DNA of 64,000 nt from Polyangia bacterium (GTDB lineage Bacteria; Myxococcota_A; Polyangia; Nannocystales; Nannocystaceae). The notes under the pieces were generated by a model that worked only from the letters and a program-made list of their open reading frames with translations, had not been told where the DNA came from and did no database searches. The stretch lies in contig JAUHWG010000002.1 in the NCBI GenBank assembly GCA_030424595.1, forward strand, positions 124,001 to 188,000, read 5' to 3'. Positions 1 to 9,600 of this stretch are shown here, one piece after another (positions within the stretch are counted from its first letter, which is position 1; each line of letters starts with the position of its first letter). The position numbers and the translations under genes were made by a program.

Positions 1-1243
1 TCGCCGCATAGCGACGGCCGTAGCGGCTGTAGACGTACTGGATGACCTCCTCGCGGCGCTCGTGCTCGATGTCGAGATCGATGTCGGGAGGCTCGGCGCG
101 CTCGCGGCTGAGGAAGCGCTCGAAGAGCAGGTCCATCCGCAGCGGATCGATCGCCGTGATCCCGAGGCAGTAGCAGACTAGAGAATTCGCGGCGCTACCC
201 CGCCCCTGGCAGAGGATCTCCCGCTCGCCGCAGAAGCGGACGATGTCCCACATCGTCAGGAAGTAGCCGCCGAAGTCGAGCTCATGGATAAGCTCGAGCT
301 CGCGGCTGAGCTGAGCATCGACCTCGGCCGGGACGGTCCCGCCGTAGCGAACCCGCGCCCCTGCGAAGGTCCGCTCGCGGAGAACGTCGGCCTCGCTGCT
401 GCCGTCCGGCAGCTCACCGCTCGGGTAGCGGTAGGAGAGCCCGGCGAGGCTAAAGGTGCAGCGCTCGGCGATCGCACGGGTCTGCGCGAGCATCTCCGGG
501 GCGTCGGCGAAGAGCGCCTCCATCTTCGCCGCAGGCTTGAGATCGTGCTCGGCGTTGGCCCGGGTGCACCCGCCGGCGTCGCTCAGGCTTCGACCGCGGC
601 GAATGCAGGTGACCACGTCCTGCAGGGGACGCCGCGAGCGATCGTGATAGAGCACCTCGACAGCGGCAGCCAGGGGGATGCCGAGCGTCTCCGCCCGCGC
701 CCGGAGCACCGCCTCGTGGCGACGCTCGCCGCTGTGGTGGTGGCGGGCGCAGAGACCGTAGAGACGGTCGGCGAAGATCGGGGCCAAGCTCCCGAGGAGC
801 CAAGGGCTGGCGCTGAGGATCAGCACCGGGGCGTCGCCTAGCTCCTGGAGGGCCTCGACTGTCAGCGCCGGCTCGCCCCGCGGATGATCGAGGTGCGCCC
901 GCGAGAGGAGCTGGCACATCGCCGACCAGCCCTGTCGATCGATCGCCAAGATGATCGCCGTCGCGGCTTGCTCAGGATCTGCAGGATCCGCGACCTCATC
1001 TGTCGGGCCAAACTCCGGCGGCAGCGGTGGTCTGAGGACCGTCACCTCGGCCCCGTGGAGGAGCTTGATCCCGAGCTGGGTCGCGCGTGTGTGCGCGCGG
1101 ACGGACCCGTAGACGCCGAAACGATCGGTCAGGGCGATCGCCGAGAGGCCGAGCCTGTCTGCCTCTTCGACCAGCTCCTCGGGCTCCGAGACGCCGACTA
1201 AAAAGGAGAGGTTGCTCTTCACCCAGAGGGCCGCGTAGCTCAT
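1..1243 (-). CDS. dnaE2: Error-prone DNA polymerase DnaE2 (ImuC), N-terminal part
   Basis: Translesion C-family DNA polymerase that acts with ImuA and ImuB in SOS mutagenesis. The frame is open for 414 codons from ATG at 1241-1243 and runs off the left edge, so this is the N-terminal part only. The first ~230 residues are a PHP-type domain of the DnaE2 kind (start MSYAALWVKSNLSFL, then ALTDRFGVYG). The polymerase core follows, with QGRGSAANSLVCYCLGIT and the aspartate motif PPDIDLDIEH close to the edge. The classical HxH metal motif of PHP domains is absent near the N-terminus, as is usual in DnaE2. It starts 12 bases after the imuB stop, and the GAGGTGG ribosome site overlaps that stop, so it is the third gene of the cassette. 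Confidence 0.93.
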   Translation of the reverse strand, partial: MSYAALWVKSNLSFLVGVSEPEELVEEADRLGLSAIALTDRFGVYGSVRAHTRATQLGIKLLHGAEVTVLRPPLPPEFGPTDEVADPADPEQAATAIILAIDRQGWSAMCQLLSRAHLDHPRGEPALTVEALQELGDAPVLILSASPWLLGSLAPIFADRLYGLCARHHHSGERRHEAVLRARAETLGIPLAAAVEVLYHDRSRRPLQDVVTCIRRGRSLSDAGGCTRANAEHDLKPAAKMEALFADAPEMLAQTRAIAERCTFSLAGLSYRYPSGELPDGSSEADVLRERTFAGARVRYGGTVPAEVDAQLSRELELIHELDFGGYFLTMWDIVRFCGEREILCQGRGSAANSLVCYCLGITAIDPLRMDLLFERFLSRERAEPPDIDLDIEHERREEVIQYVYSRYGRRYAA

Positions 1244-1255
1244 CCGCGCACCACC

Positions 1256-2800
1256 TCAGTCGACCACGCCGTGGAGAAACCAGCGTCGCCGTGGCCGGTC
1301 GTAGAAGAGCCAGAGGAGCTCATCGCCGGTGGTCTCGGCGTAGTAGTAGTCGCGCTCGACAGGTCGCACCCACCAGCCGCCGCTGATCCGATGGGGACCG
1401 TGGAGGCGACGGATAGCCCCGCAGGTCGGCGGCATGACACCGGCGAGCGAGGGCAAACATCTGGGCTCATCGGCCTCCTGGAAGCGCTCCTCGCTGGGCG
1501 AGGCGGCGAGCGGGATCGGCCGGCGAAGGAGACGACGGACCAGGCAGGATGAGGCGCCCGAGAGGTTCGCCGCGAGCTCCTTGGTCCGCGGCTGACGGAC
1601 CGAGTCGGTCGGCTCCCAGACGAAGCTGGCCTCCGGGAGGTGGGCCTCCCGGAGGCTCGCGCGGGTCACCGAAGCCTCACCGTAGGCCGCTCGGATCCTG
1701 TCGAGCGCTCGCTCGGCGAGCCGAGGATCCCGACGCTCGCGCTCGGCCAAGAGATCGATCTGCGGCCGAGAGGGGCGCGTCCCCTCGAGGGTCAGCCCGA
1801 GCTCGACGACGGCAGCGGGCAAGGGGAGGGCGGAGAGGCGGAGGCGGAGAAGATCGACGATCTGGAGGAGATCGGTGGTCGGGGTCGCGATCTCGACCCG
1901 AAGGTCGATCGCCTCGGCATCGCCGAGATCGAGGTGAAGGAGCAGGGCGCGGGCTCGCTCCCCGGCCTCGTCGAGACGAGCGAGGAGCTGGGGCAGGGCG
2001 CCCTTCATCGCGAAGAGGAGCCGCTCTTCGACCTCCTCCGGTGGGTCGAAGGCGATCGACGCGACGATCGGCTCTCGGCGCAGTCGCGGCCGGAGCGGGT
2101 CCCAGCGCGCTCCGCTGGCGTCGACGTGGAGCTTTGCGATCTCCGCGCCAAAGCGAGAGCGGAGCTCCGCCGCCGGCAGTCGGAGGAGATCGCCGAGGGT
2201 GTCGACCTCGATGCTCGCGAGCGCCGAGACCCGACGCTTCGGCAGATCGAGGCCGCGAAGCGGGACCTCGGAGGCGGCCGCGACCTCGTCCTCGGGACGC
2301 TCGAAGATCCGAACCTCCGCCGAGAACTCCGCCAACGCCCGGGTGAGGAAGCGGCGAAAGCCGACGACGACGGTCGAGCGCCAGCCGATCTCCGCGAGGT
2401 GATCGAGGATCGCCTCAGCCCAGACCGCAGGGGGTCCGTAGAGGCGGGCCATCCCAGCCGGGTCGATCCAGAACGCGCCGCTCCCCGGGGGGCCCGGCTC
2501 GACCTGCGGGGAGAAGCGATCGAGCGCCTCGCAGAGCATCTCGCCCGCGGACTCGAGCTCCTCATCCTCGAGGACGATCACCTGAAGCTCAGCGCAGAGG
2601 CCGAGGGCGGCGCCGATACGAAGGCCGCTCCGAACCCCAGCCCGCCGAGCCGCCAGCGTGGAGGAGGTGACTCGACCCTGGGGCCCTGGACGATCGGCGA
2701 GGACCAGCGTCTCATCGGCGGATCGTCCAGGACGCCGAAGCGCGACCTGGAGCCCGAAGTCAGGGATGCTGACGCAGGCTAGGCGGGATCGTTCGCCCAT
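1256..2800 (-). CDS. imuB: ImuB, Y-family polymerase-like mutagenesis protein
   Basis: 514-residue Y-family polymerase homologue. In other bacteria ImuB is catalytically inactive and bridges DnaE2 to the beta clamp. The N-terminus (LACVSIPDFGLQVALRRPG) matches ImuB, in which the catalytic acidic residues of true Y-family polymerases are altered. The palm/fingers region is followed by the helix-hairpin-helix-like stretch around LASIEVDTLGDLLRLP and a long C-terminal region ending in WYxRPVERDYYY-type residues typical of the family (here WVRPVERDYYYAETTGDEL). ATG start at 2798-2800, 7 bases after the imuA stop, so the two are probably co-transcribed and coupled. Confidence 0.92.
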   Translation of the reverse strand: MGERSRLACVSIPDFGLQVALRRPGRSADETLVLADRPGPQGRVTSSTLAARRAGVRSGLRIGAALGLCAELQVIVLEDEELESAGEMLCEALDRFSPQVEPGPPGSGAFWIDPAGMARLYGPPAVWAEAILDHLAEIGWRSTVVVGFRRFLTRALAEFSAEVRIFERPEDEVAAASEVPLRGLDLPKRRVSALASIEVDTLGDLLRLPAAELRSRFGAEIAKLHVDASGARWDPLRPRLRREPIVASIAFDPPEEVEERLLFAMKGALPQLLARLDEAGERARALLLHLDLGDAEAIDLRVEIATPTTDLLQIVDLLRLRLSALPLPAAVVELGLTLEGTRPSRPQIDLLAERERRDPRLAERALDRIRAAYGEASVTRASLREAHLPEASFVWEPTDSVRQPRTKELAANLSGASSCLVRRLLRRPIPLAASPSEERFQEADEPRCLPSLAGVMPPTCGAIRRLHGPHRISGGWWVRPVERDYYYAETTGDELLWLFYDRPRRRWFLHGVVD

Positions 2801-2807
2801 CCAGCTC

Positions 2808-3422
2808 TCACCCCTCGAGGCCGAGCGGCGTCCGCCAGCTCTCGGGGAGAACCCGGAGCGGCCCGCCAGACTTGTTCCTTAGGACATCTACGTTGAGGCT
2901 GCACTGCCCCGCGAGCGGCGGCGAGCGATGACCCGCGATCCGGAGGCCGACCAGCGGTCCGAGCGAGGACTGATGGGCTTGCGTGTCGGTGATCAAGATC
3001 AGCCGAACCTCGTGCTCCCGCGCGAGCGCGACGAGGCGAGCGCACCACGCCTGACCGCGGGGCGGGCGGATGCCGCTGAGGTCGACGACGATCACGCCAT
3101 AGGCGCCTGAGCGGAGCAGCCACTCCGTGGCGCGCAGGAGATCACGGGCGCCTTGATCCGTGGGCAGGTGAAGGACCACCAAGGCCTCGAGATCGATCCC
3201 GGCAGCCGCGAGATCCGGCGGGTAGAGAGCCCCTTGCTCGGCCTGGATCCAAGCGCTCGTCTCCCCCTCCACCTGGGCCCGTCGGAGGAGGCTCGTCGCC
3301 GTGCTCAGGCGGGCGTTCGCCCCGCGCCCAGAGATCTCGATCAGGCGTCCTGGTCTCGCCAGATCCGCCACCGAAACCTGCTCTAAACCGCGAGATTTCG
3401 CCTCTAAGGACCCGTTCGTCAT
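2808..3422 (-). CDS. imuA: ImuA-like protein of the SOS mutagenesis cassette
   Basis: 204-residue RecA-related accessory protein, first gene of the imuA-imuB-dnaE2 unit. In other bacteria ImuA aids DnaE2/ImuB-dependent induced mutagenesis and binds RecA. Visible: a RecA-like core with GRLIEISGRGANARLST in place of a strong Walker A, and hydrophobic strands such as YGVIVVDLSGI and VRLILITDT. The frame extends upstream to a TTG at 3458, but I chose ATG at 3420-3422 (MTNGSLEAKSRG). The 12-residue extension would be encoded across the LexA-like box at 3437-3452, which fits an operator better than coding sequence. The usual P-loop is weak, so ATP binding is doubtful. Confidence 0.8.
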   Translation of the reverse strand: MTNGSLEAKSRGLEQVSVADLARPGRLIEISGRGANARLSTATSLLRRAQVEGETSAWIQAEQGALYPPDLAAAGIDLEALVVLHLPTDQGARDLLRATEWLLRSGAYGVIVVDLSGIRPPRGQAWCARLVALAREHEVRLILITDTQAHQSSLGPLVGLRIAGHRSPPLAGQCSLNVDVLRNKSGGPLRVLPESWRTPLGLEG

Positions 3423-3436
3423 GCTTTGCCAGCATA

Positions 3437-3452
3437 CTGAACACAGAATCAG
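3437..3452 (-). promoter_or_regulatory. Putative LexA box upstream of imuA
   Basis: On the minus strand the sequence is CTGATTCTGTGTTCAG, a dyad of form CTGA-N8-TCAG. The strong right half GTTCAG agrees with the Myxococcus xanthus LexA box as I recall it (CTRHAMRYBYGTTCAGS); three inner bases do not match. It ends 15 bases before the chosen imuA start, a suitable place for repression of an SOS cassette. Confidence 0.6.
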
Positions 3453-3654
3453 CATCAAGAAAAATGAGTTACCAAACCATCAAAAAGATCACGACTGCGA
3501 AGGCGGCAGAGAGAGCGGGCTCGATGTCGCGCCACCGCAGCGCGAGAGCGCGCAACACGGGCGAACGGGCGCCTCACTCGGGCACCGCGGACCGCCCCCA
3601 TATGACCTGACCAAGAAGACATGTAGATCGTGGGTCGGGCGGGGCGCGGCGGAC

Positions 3655-3696
3655 AAAAAGAGCGAGAGCTCGCCCCCGACGAGGGGACGAGCTCTC
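3655..3696 (-). terminator. Rho-independent terminator after the AAPAEE-repeat gene
   Basis: On the minus strand, stem GAGAGCTCG/CGAGCTCTC (3664-3672 with 3688-3696) continued by a CCCC/GGGG inner stem with a single bulge, followed by GCTCTTTTTG. It lies 20 bases after the stop of the repeat-protein gene and ends its transcript before imuA. Nothing else is seen between it and the imuA control region. Confidence 0.75.
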
Positions 3697-3715
3697 GATC
3701 GCGATCGCGGCGCGA

Positions 3716-5572
3716 TCAATCGTCGCTGAAGACCAGACGCTCGGCGAAGTCGCTGTCGACCAGGCGAGCCGCTGCCTCCGCGAGAACCGCGATCCGATCC
3801 GCGCTCGAATCGTCGAGGTCTCCCGAGGAGGCCGCGTGGATCTGATCGAGGAGCCGCGTGTAGCTGGCCAAGAGGGCCAATCGGGCATCCCCGCGCGGGT
3901 CTGCGATGACCTGCTCATCGTCTGCTTCGGCGGGCGCTGCTTCCTCGGCCACTTCCTCTTCAGGAGCGGCCTCCTCCGCGGGAGCGGCTTCCTCGGCGGG
4001 AGCTGCTTCCTCAGCGGCTGCTTCCTCGGCGGGAGCTGCTTCCTCCTCAGGAGCTGCTTCCTCCGCGGGAGCTGCCTCCTCCTCAGGAGCTGCTTCCTCG
4101 GCGGGCGCGGCCTCCTCAGCAGGAGCTGCTTCCTCAGCAGGAGCTGCTTCCTCAGCAGGAGCTGCTTCCTCAGCAGGAGCTGCTTCCTCAGCAGGAGCTG
4201 CTTCCTCAGCGGCTGCATCCTCGGCGGGAGCTGCTTCCTCGGCGGGAGCTGCTTCCTCGGCGGGAGCTGCTTCCTCAGCGGGAGCTGCTTCCTCAGCGGG
4301 AGCTGCTTCCTCAGCGGGAGCTGCTTCCTCAGCGGGAGCAGCTTCCTCAACGGGAGCTGCTTCCTCAGCGGGAGCTGCTTCCTCAGCGGGAGCAGCTTCC
4401 TCAGCGGGAGCGGCTTCCTCAACGGGAGCGGCTTCCTCAGCGGCTGCTTCCTCGGCGGGAGCTGCCTCCTCCTCAGGAGCTGCTTCCTCGGCGGCTGCTT
4501 CCTCGGCAGGAGCTGCTTCCTCCTCAGGAGCTGCTTCCTCGGCGGGCGCTGCCTCCTCGGCGGGCGCTGCCTCCTCGGCAGGAGCTGCTTCCTCGGCGGG
4601 CGCTGCCTCCTCCTCAGGAGCTGCTTCCTCCTCAGCAGCTGCTTCCTCCTCAGCAGCAGCTTCCTCCTCAGGAGCTGCCTCCTCGGCGGGAGCAGCTTCC
4701 TCGGCGGGCGCTGCCTCCTCCTCAGGAGCTGCCTCCTCCTCAGGAGCTGCCTCCTCGGCAGGAGCTGCCTCCTCGGCCGGAGCTGCCTCCTCGGCCGGAG
4801 CCGCCTCCTCCTCGGGAGCTGCTTCCTCGGCAGGAGCTGCCTCCTCGGCGGGAGCTGCTTCCTCGGCGGGCGCTGCCTCCTCCTCAGGAGCTGCTTCCTC
4901 GGCAGGAGCTGCCTCCTCGGCCGGAGCTGCTTCCTCGGCGGGCGCTGCTTCCTCGGCAGGAGCTGCCTCCTCGGCAGGAGCTGCTTCCTCGGCGGGCGCG
5001 GCCTCCTCGGCAGGAGCGGCTTCCTCGGCAGGAGCTGCCTCCTCGGCCGGAGCCGCCTCCTCCTCGGCAGCTGCTTCCTCGGCAGGAGCTGCCTCCTCGG
5101 CGGGAGCTGCTTCCTCGGCGGGAGCTGCTTCCTCGGCGGGAGCTGCTTCCTCGGCGGGCGCTGCCTCCTCCTCAGGAGCTGCCTCCTCGACAGGAGCTGC
5201 TTCCTCGGCAGGAGCTGCTTCCTCGGCAGGAGCTGCCTCCTCGGCGGGAGCTGCTTCCTCGGCGGGCGCTGCCTCCTCCTCAGGAGCTGCCTCCTCGGCG
5301 GGAGCTGCCTCCTCAGCGGGAGCTGCCTCCTCAGCCGAGACTACGTCATCAGTGTCACTATCGCCCGCTGCGGCTTCCGCATCGCCGCCGTCACTATCGC
5401 CACTGGCACTTTCGCTAGCGGCGTCTTCGCCCTGGCCGCTATTGCCCTCGTCACTCGGCTCTACAGCCGCCTCCTCCGCTCCATTGCCGCCATCTCCGCT
5501 CGCATCCGCCGCCTCCGAGGCAACATCTTCCAAGGCGGCGTCACTATCGTGTGCGCTCTCGTCCACCATCAT
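3716..5572 (-). CDS. Acidic low-complexity protein of AAPAEE hexapeptide repeats
   Basis: 618-residue protein of unknown function. Residues 1-79 are acidic and Ser/Asp-rich (starts MMVDESAHDSD). Residues ~80-545 are a near-uninterrupted array of the hexapeptide AAPAEE with variants AAPEEE, AAAEEE and AAPVEE, roughly 75 copies. The last ~65 residues are a different, helix-prone tail (LALLASYTRLLDQIHAAS...). No signal peptide or membrane segment, so it is probably cytosolic, highly negatively charged and extended; a spacer, scaffold or polyampholyte role is only a guess. Start: ATG at 5570-5572 has GGAG 7 bases upstream (AGAAGGAGTTCG); the frame runs further up but without a ribosome site. Followed by a good terminator. 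The opposite strand of the array is also stop-free by composition; those frames are not genes. Confidence 0.8.
   Translation of the reverse strand: MMVDESAHDSDAALEDVASEAADASGDGGNGAEEAAVEPSDEGNSGQGEDAASESASGDSDGGDAEAAAGDSDTDDVVSAEEAAPAEEAAPAEEAAPEEEAAPAEEAAPAEEAAPAEEAAPAEEAAPVEEAAPEEEAAPAEEAAPAEEAAPAEEAAPAEEAAPAEEAAAEEEAAPAEEAAPAEEAAPAEEAAPAEEAAPAEEAAPAEEAAPAEEAAPAEEAAPAEEAAPEEEAAPAEEAAPAEEAAPAEEAAPEEEAAPAEEAAPAEEAAPAEEAAPEEEAAPEEEAAPAEEAAPAEEAAPEEEAAAEEEAAAEEEAAPEEEAAPAEEAAPAEEAAPAEEAAPAEEAAPEEEAAPAEEAAAEEAAPEEEAAPAEEAAAEEAAPVEEAAPAEEAAPAEEAAPAEEAAPVEEAAPAEEAAPAEEAAPAEEAAPAEEAAPAEEAAPAEEAAPAEDAAAEEAAPAEEAAPAEEAAPAEEAAPAEEAAPAEEAAPAEEAAPEEEAAPAEEAAPEEEAAPAEEAAAEEAAPAEEAAPAEEAAPEEEVAEEAAPAEADDEQVIADPRGDARLALLASYTRLLDQIHAASSGDLDDSSADRIAVLAEAAARLVDSDFAERLVFSDD
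3925..5335 (-). repeat. 18-bp tandem repeat array encoding AAPAEE units
   Basis: About 75 imperfect 18-base units (plus-strand form GCTTCCTCGGCGGGAGCT). Some neighbouring blocks are identical over several units, which indicates recent unit duplication or conversion; isolated units lack one codon. Copy number is likely unstable and hard to assemble from short reads. Confidence 0.9.
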
Positions 5573-6063
5573 CGAACTCCTTCTCCACGTTCCCGTGCTC
5601 GACACAACCACTAGATTTTCAGCCCTTCTATCTTTCGGATCTTCACCGCGAGAAGTCAACGGTTTCCGACGTGGATCAATCAACATTCTCAGGCCGCGAA
5701 GAGTCGAACAAATACCTGTTCAATGAGACATGTTGATGTCCGATTGTGCATCGCGATCACGACCCCACAGCTGAGCCTCGATCAGGATCGGAGCGATCGA
5801 TCGGGGCGGGCAATGTTGACCTCATCGAGCCGCGAGGATCGAGCCCCTGTTCTCAGCACGACGTGCCGCGACAAGGTCGACCCCGCTCCGCCCCACTGGC
5901 GCCCGGAAGACCCCCCCCTAGCGAGATATCACCGGGTTCTCGGGGAGGGCGCCTCGCGCTCGTCACCGATCCCGAAGGGGACGAGCGCTCCTCGATCACC
6001 TACGTGCAAGGTCGTCCCGCTGAGCGCGAGGCCCCGGGCGACCGAGGCAATTCCGGCGCACGT
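5573..6063. other. Intergenic region without a convincing gene
   Basis: 491 bases between two minus-strand genes. Short plus-strand frames here have no protein-like composition. On the minus strand TTGACT at 5654-5659 could be a -35 element for the repeat-protein gene, but no convincing -10 follows at normal spacing. No RNA gene is recognised. Confidence 0.5.
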
Positions 6064-6375
6064 CTAGCGGCCTGAGATCTCGCGGTCGAGGCGTCTCTCG
6101 ATCGCCTCGAGCTCTCGCATCTTCTTCTCGAAGTCGTCATCGCCGGAAGTCAGCTGCTGATGCGACTTTGACTCGTCGGATCCCAGCGCCTTGTTCTTCG
6201 CGACCATTCGATAGCCGAGGTATCCGGCGCCACCGAGAACGCCGATCACAATGACGTACTTCAGCAGCCAGAGCGCGATCCCGAACGCCGCGAAGCCGCC
6301 GAGCCCGAGCAGAATCCCTTTAACCAGGGTCGACGTACCGCCGGAGCCCGAGCTCCCGCTGGTCGAGCGCTTCAT
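6064..6375 (-). CDS. Small membrane protein with acidic coiled tail
   Basis: 103-residue protein of unknown function. A Ser/Gly-rich N-terminus (MKRSTSGSSGSG) is followed by a glycine-rich hydrophobic stretch of ~40 residues (roughly 18-58) that could form one or two membrane helices, then a charged helix ending FEKKMRELEAIERRLDREI. ATG at 6373-6375 preferred (AGGG 7 bases upstream) over the in-frame TTG at 6405. It is divergent from the giant TPR gene, with ~230 bases between them. Confidence 0.6.
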   Translation of the reverse strand: MKRSTSGSSGSGGTSTLVKGILLGLGGFAAFGIALWLLKYVIVIGVLGGAGYLGYRMVAKNKALGSDESKSHQQLTSGDDDFEKKMRELEAIERRLDREISGR

Positions 6376-6606
6376 GATCGCCCTTGGAATCGATTTCCTC
6401 GCCAAGCGCGGATCATAGGCGAGCCCGGCGTGCCATGCAATCGCGCGCGCTTCGGGGCGGTCCCTGGGCGCGCGGTCCCCCTCGACCCTTGCTCATGCAA
6501 GGTTCATGAACGCGCACCTGCAGCCCCGAATTCCACCTCTGAGCCCCCGGTCTACGCCGACTTTCAGGCATAATCGGGCTCCACTGCGAAGCTAGGTACG
6601 TGACAC

Positions 6607-9600
6607 GTGGCGAGCGACGACAAGAAGTCAGGATCCAAGAAGCCACCCCGTCTCCCCCCTCGGGGCGGCAAGATCGACCCCTCTGGGGACGGGGTCCCCT
6701 CGTCGCCGCCCTTGGGCCTGCCCCGGCTGCCAGGTCGGTCCCCCGGCTCCTCGCTCTTCGGGGGTCTCCCCCCGTTGCCGTCGAGGCCAGGGTCGACAGG
6801 CAAGGACGAGGCGAGCTCGATGTCAAAGCCGCCGCCGGTCGAGCGCAGGGAGGACAAGGACCAAGACAGGCCGAAAGAGAAGCACAAGCGGCCGCCGTCC
6901 CTCGCGAGCGCCCTGAGCCGGGGACTGCCGCGTCTCGGGGGAGCGGAGCCCGAGAAGAAGGCGGAGCCCACGCCTCCGGCGGCGCCTGACTTCCCGAAGC
7001 GACAAGCTCCTCGGGCGGAGGCGGAGGCCAAGCCCTCCGACCCGAAGCCCAACCCGCTCACGGGGTTGAGCGAGCTGGTGCGACCGCAGCGACTTCCGCC
7101 TGGTGTCACCGCGACCCAGCCGATCGATCTCGACAACCTGGACTTCGAGATCGAGGATACGGAGGCGCCTGAGGAGGTCAGCGCCGACGTCGACGTCGAC
7201 GTCGACGTCGACATGGACGTGGACGTCGATCTGGAGATCGATCTCGCGGATGAGCCAGCTCCGGCGCCAGCTCCACCTGCGCCGACGATGATCGCCGCGC
7301 CGGTCCCCTCGCCGTCACCTCCGCGACCGCCCCCCAAGCCGGCCGTATCTCCGGCGCCCCCGCCCAGCCCGAGGGCTGGCGACTCGGGCATACGCGGAGC
7401 ACCACCGCCGGCGCCCGCTCTATCCTCTGGTTCGACCGGTCCCGGGCGGACCCGGCTCAGCGTTCGACCGAGCCCCGCAGCCCCCGCGGCGCCATCGGCC
7501 CCGCCCTTCGCCGCGAGCAGCCCGCGGGTGAAGCCACGACCGAGCGAGACCTTGCGGACCAGCGAGGGGACGCCCGCACCGCTGGTCGACTACAGCGCGG
7601 CGACCGGAGCAGAGCCCTTCGTCGAGCAGGCGAGGCTCCTCATCCGCGACTGGGAGGGCGAGCTCGGGGGCAAGCCTGATCTCTTCCGCGCTGCCCGGCT
7701 CCACTATGAGATCGGCCGCCTCTGCGAGCACCCGATCGCGGATCTCGCCAAGGCCGCGACCGCCTACCAGAAGAGCCTCGGACTGAGCGCCGATCACCTC
7801 CCGAGCCTGGTCGGCGCACGCCGGGTTCTCCTGGCCCAGCGGGACTACGCCAAGGCCCTCCCGCTCTTCGACGCAGAGGTCAAGCTCAGCGCGGATCCAA
7901 GCCACAAGGCGGCGTTGATCTACGCGAAGGGGCGGGTGCTCGAGGACTCGATGGGCAAGGAGCCGGAGGCTCGCAGCGCCTACGCTGAGGCGCTCGACCT
8001 CTCGCCCGCGAACGCCTCCGTCCTCAAGGCGCTGGAGCGGATCGATCACCGGACGAGCAATTGGGGCGGCCTAGAGAAGGTCTACGGAAGGGTCGCCTCG
8101 TCTGTCGAGCTCGACCCGCGCCATCGCGCGGCCATTATCATCCGCCGCGCACATCTCCTCGAGACGCGGACCGGCGACGCAGAGATGGCGGTCGAGCTCT
8201 ACGAGACCGCGCTCGACCTCGACGAGCGGGCCGTCGGCGCCTACGCGGCGCTCAAGCGGCTCCACCACGGTAAGGCCCGCTGGCGCGAGCTTATCCACGT
8301 TCTCGAGCGCGAAGCGAAGCAGACGGAGGACCGCGAGGTCCGAGCGATGGCCCACTACCGCGTCGCCCGGCTCCACTCCGAGCGGCTCGGCAATCGCGAC
8401 CTCGCGATCACCTCGCTCGAGCGCTCTGTTAAAGAAGTTCCGGAGAACCGCCTCGCGCTCGAGGAGCTCGTCGAGCTCTATCGTTCAGCTCAGCGCTTCG
8501 ACGCGATGGCGGCGACGCTCGATCGGATGGTCCAGCGGGTCGAGAGCGCGAGCGAGCGGATCTCCCTCCTCTATCGTCTGGGCGAGCTCCACGAGGGGCC
8601 GCTCGACGATGAAGAGACCGCGATCGGCTGGTACGAGGCCTCGCTCGCGGCGGAGCCGGCCTACCTCCCCGGCCTCCGCGCGCTGTCGAAGCTCTACACC
8701 AAGCGCGAGGCCTGGGACGCGCTCATCGCGATGAACCTCGCGGAGGCTGAGGCCATCCAAGACAGCCTGCGCAAGGCCGGCGCCTTCCTCCGCGTCGCTG
8801 AGATCTTCGAGCTCCACAAGGGCGATCCTCGGACCGCGATCGAGCACCACGCGAGGGCGCTCTCGCTGGATCCGAGCCTCGCCGCCTCCTTCAAGGCGCT
8901 GGTCCGCCTCTACACCGACTCGAAGCAGTACCGCGAGCTCATCGAGCTCTACGAGCGCGGGATCGATGGCGCCGAGAACGACGCGATTCGCGTCGCCTAC
9001 CTCTTCCGGATCGGCGACATCTACATCGACAACCTGCGCGATCCCGTGCAGGCGATGCACAGCTACCGGCGCATCCTTAAAATAGATGCGAACCACCTCG
9101 GGGCCATCCACGCCCTGCAGCGGGCTGCGGACCAGGCCGGCCGCACCAAGGACCTCGTCGAGGCGCTCGAGCTCGAGGCCAGCAAGACCCGCGAAGAGTC
9201 GCGGGTGATCGTCCTCTTGCACCGCGCGGCAGAGCTGCTCGACTCCGAGCTCGACGATCGGGACGGAGCGCTCGCACGCCTGCGGCGCATCCTCGAGATC
9301 GATAGCTCCTACCAACCGGCGCTGGCCAGCGCCGGTCGCCTCTACTTCCGCTCCGGCCGCTGGGAGGACCTCTACCGGACCTACGAGCAGGAGCTCGCGA
9401 TCACCGAGCCGGGCAGGGCGACCGTCGCCCTCCTCCACACCATGGGCGCCCTCGCCGAAGAGAAGCTCGGCCGGGTCGAGCAGGCGATCGAGTGCTACCG
9501 GCGGGCGAGCAAGGCCGATCCCAAGCACGGACCCTCGCTCGAGGCGCTCGCCCGGATCCTCTCCGAGGGCGAGCGTTGGCGCGAGCTTATCGCGGTCCTG

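Noticed and set aside
1021..1140. Suspected frameshift in dnaE2 near 1090
   Set aside because: Re-reading the reverse complement carefully gives an uninterrupted frame (...FGVYGSVRAHTRATQLGIKL).
3836..5726. Long plus-strand open frames (592 and 606 codons) across the AAPAEE array
   Set aside because: They exist only because the repeat lacks stops in the antisense; the minus-strand gene has a ribosome site, terminator and structured ends.
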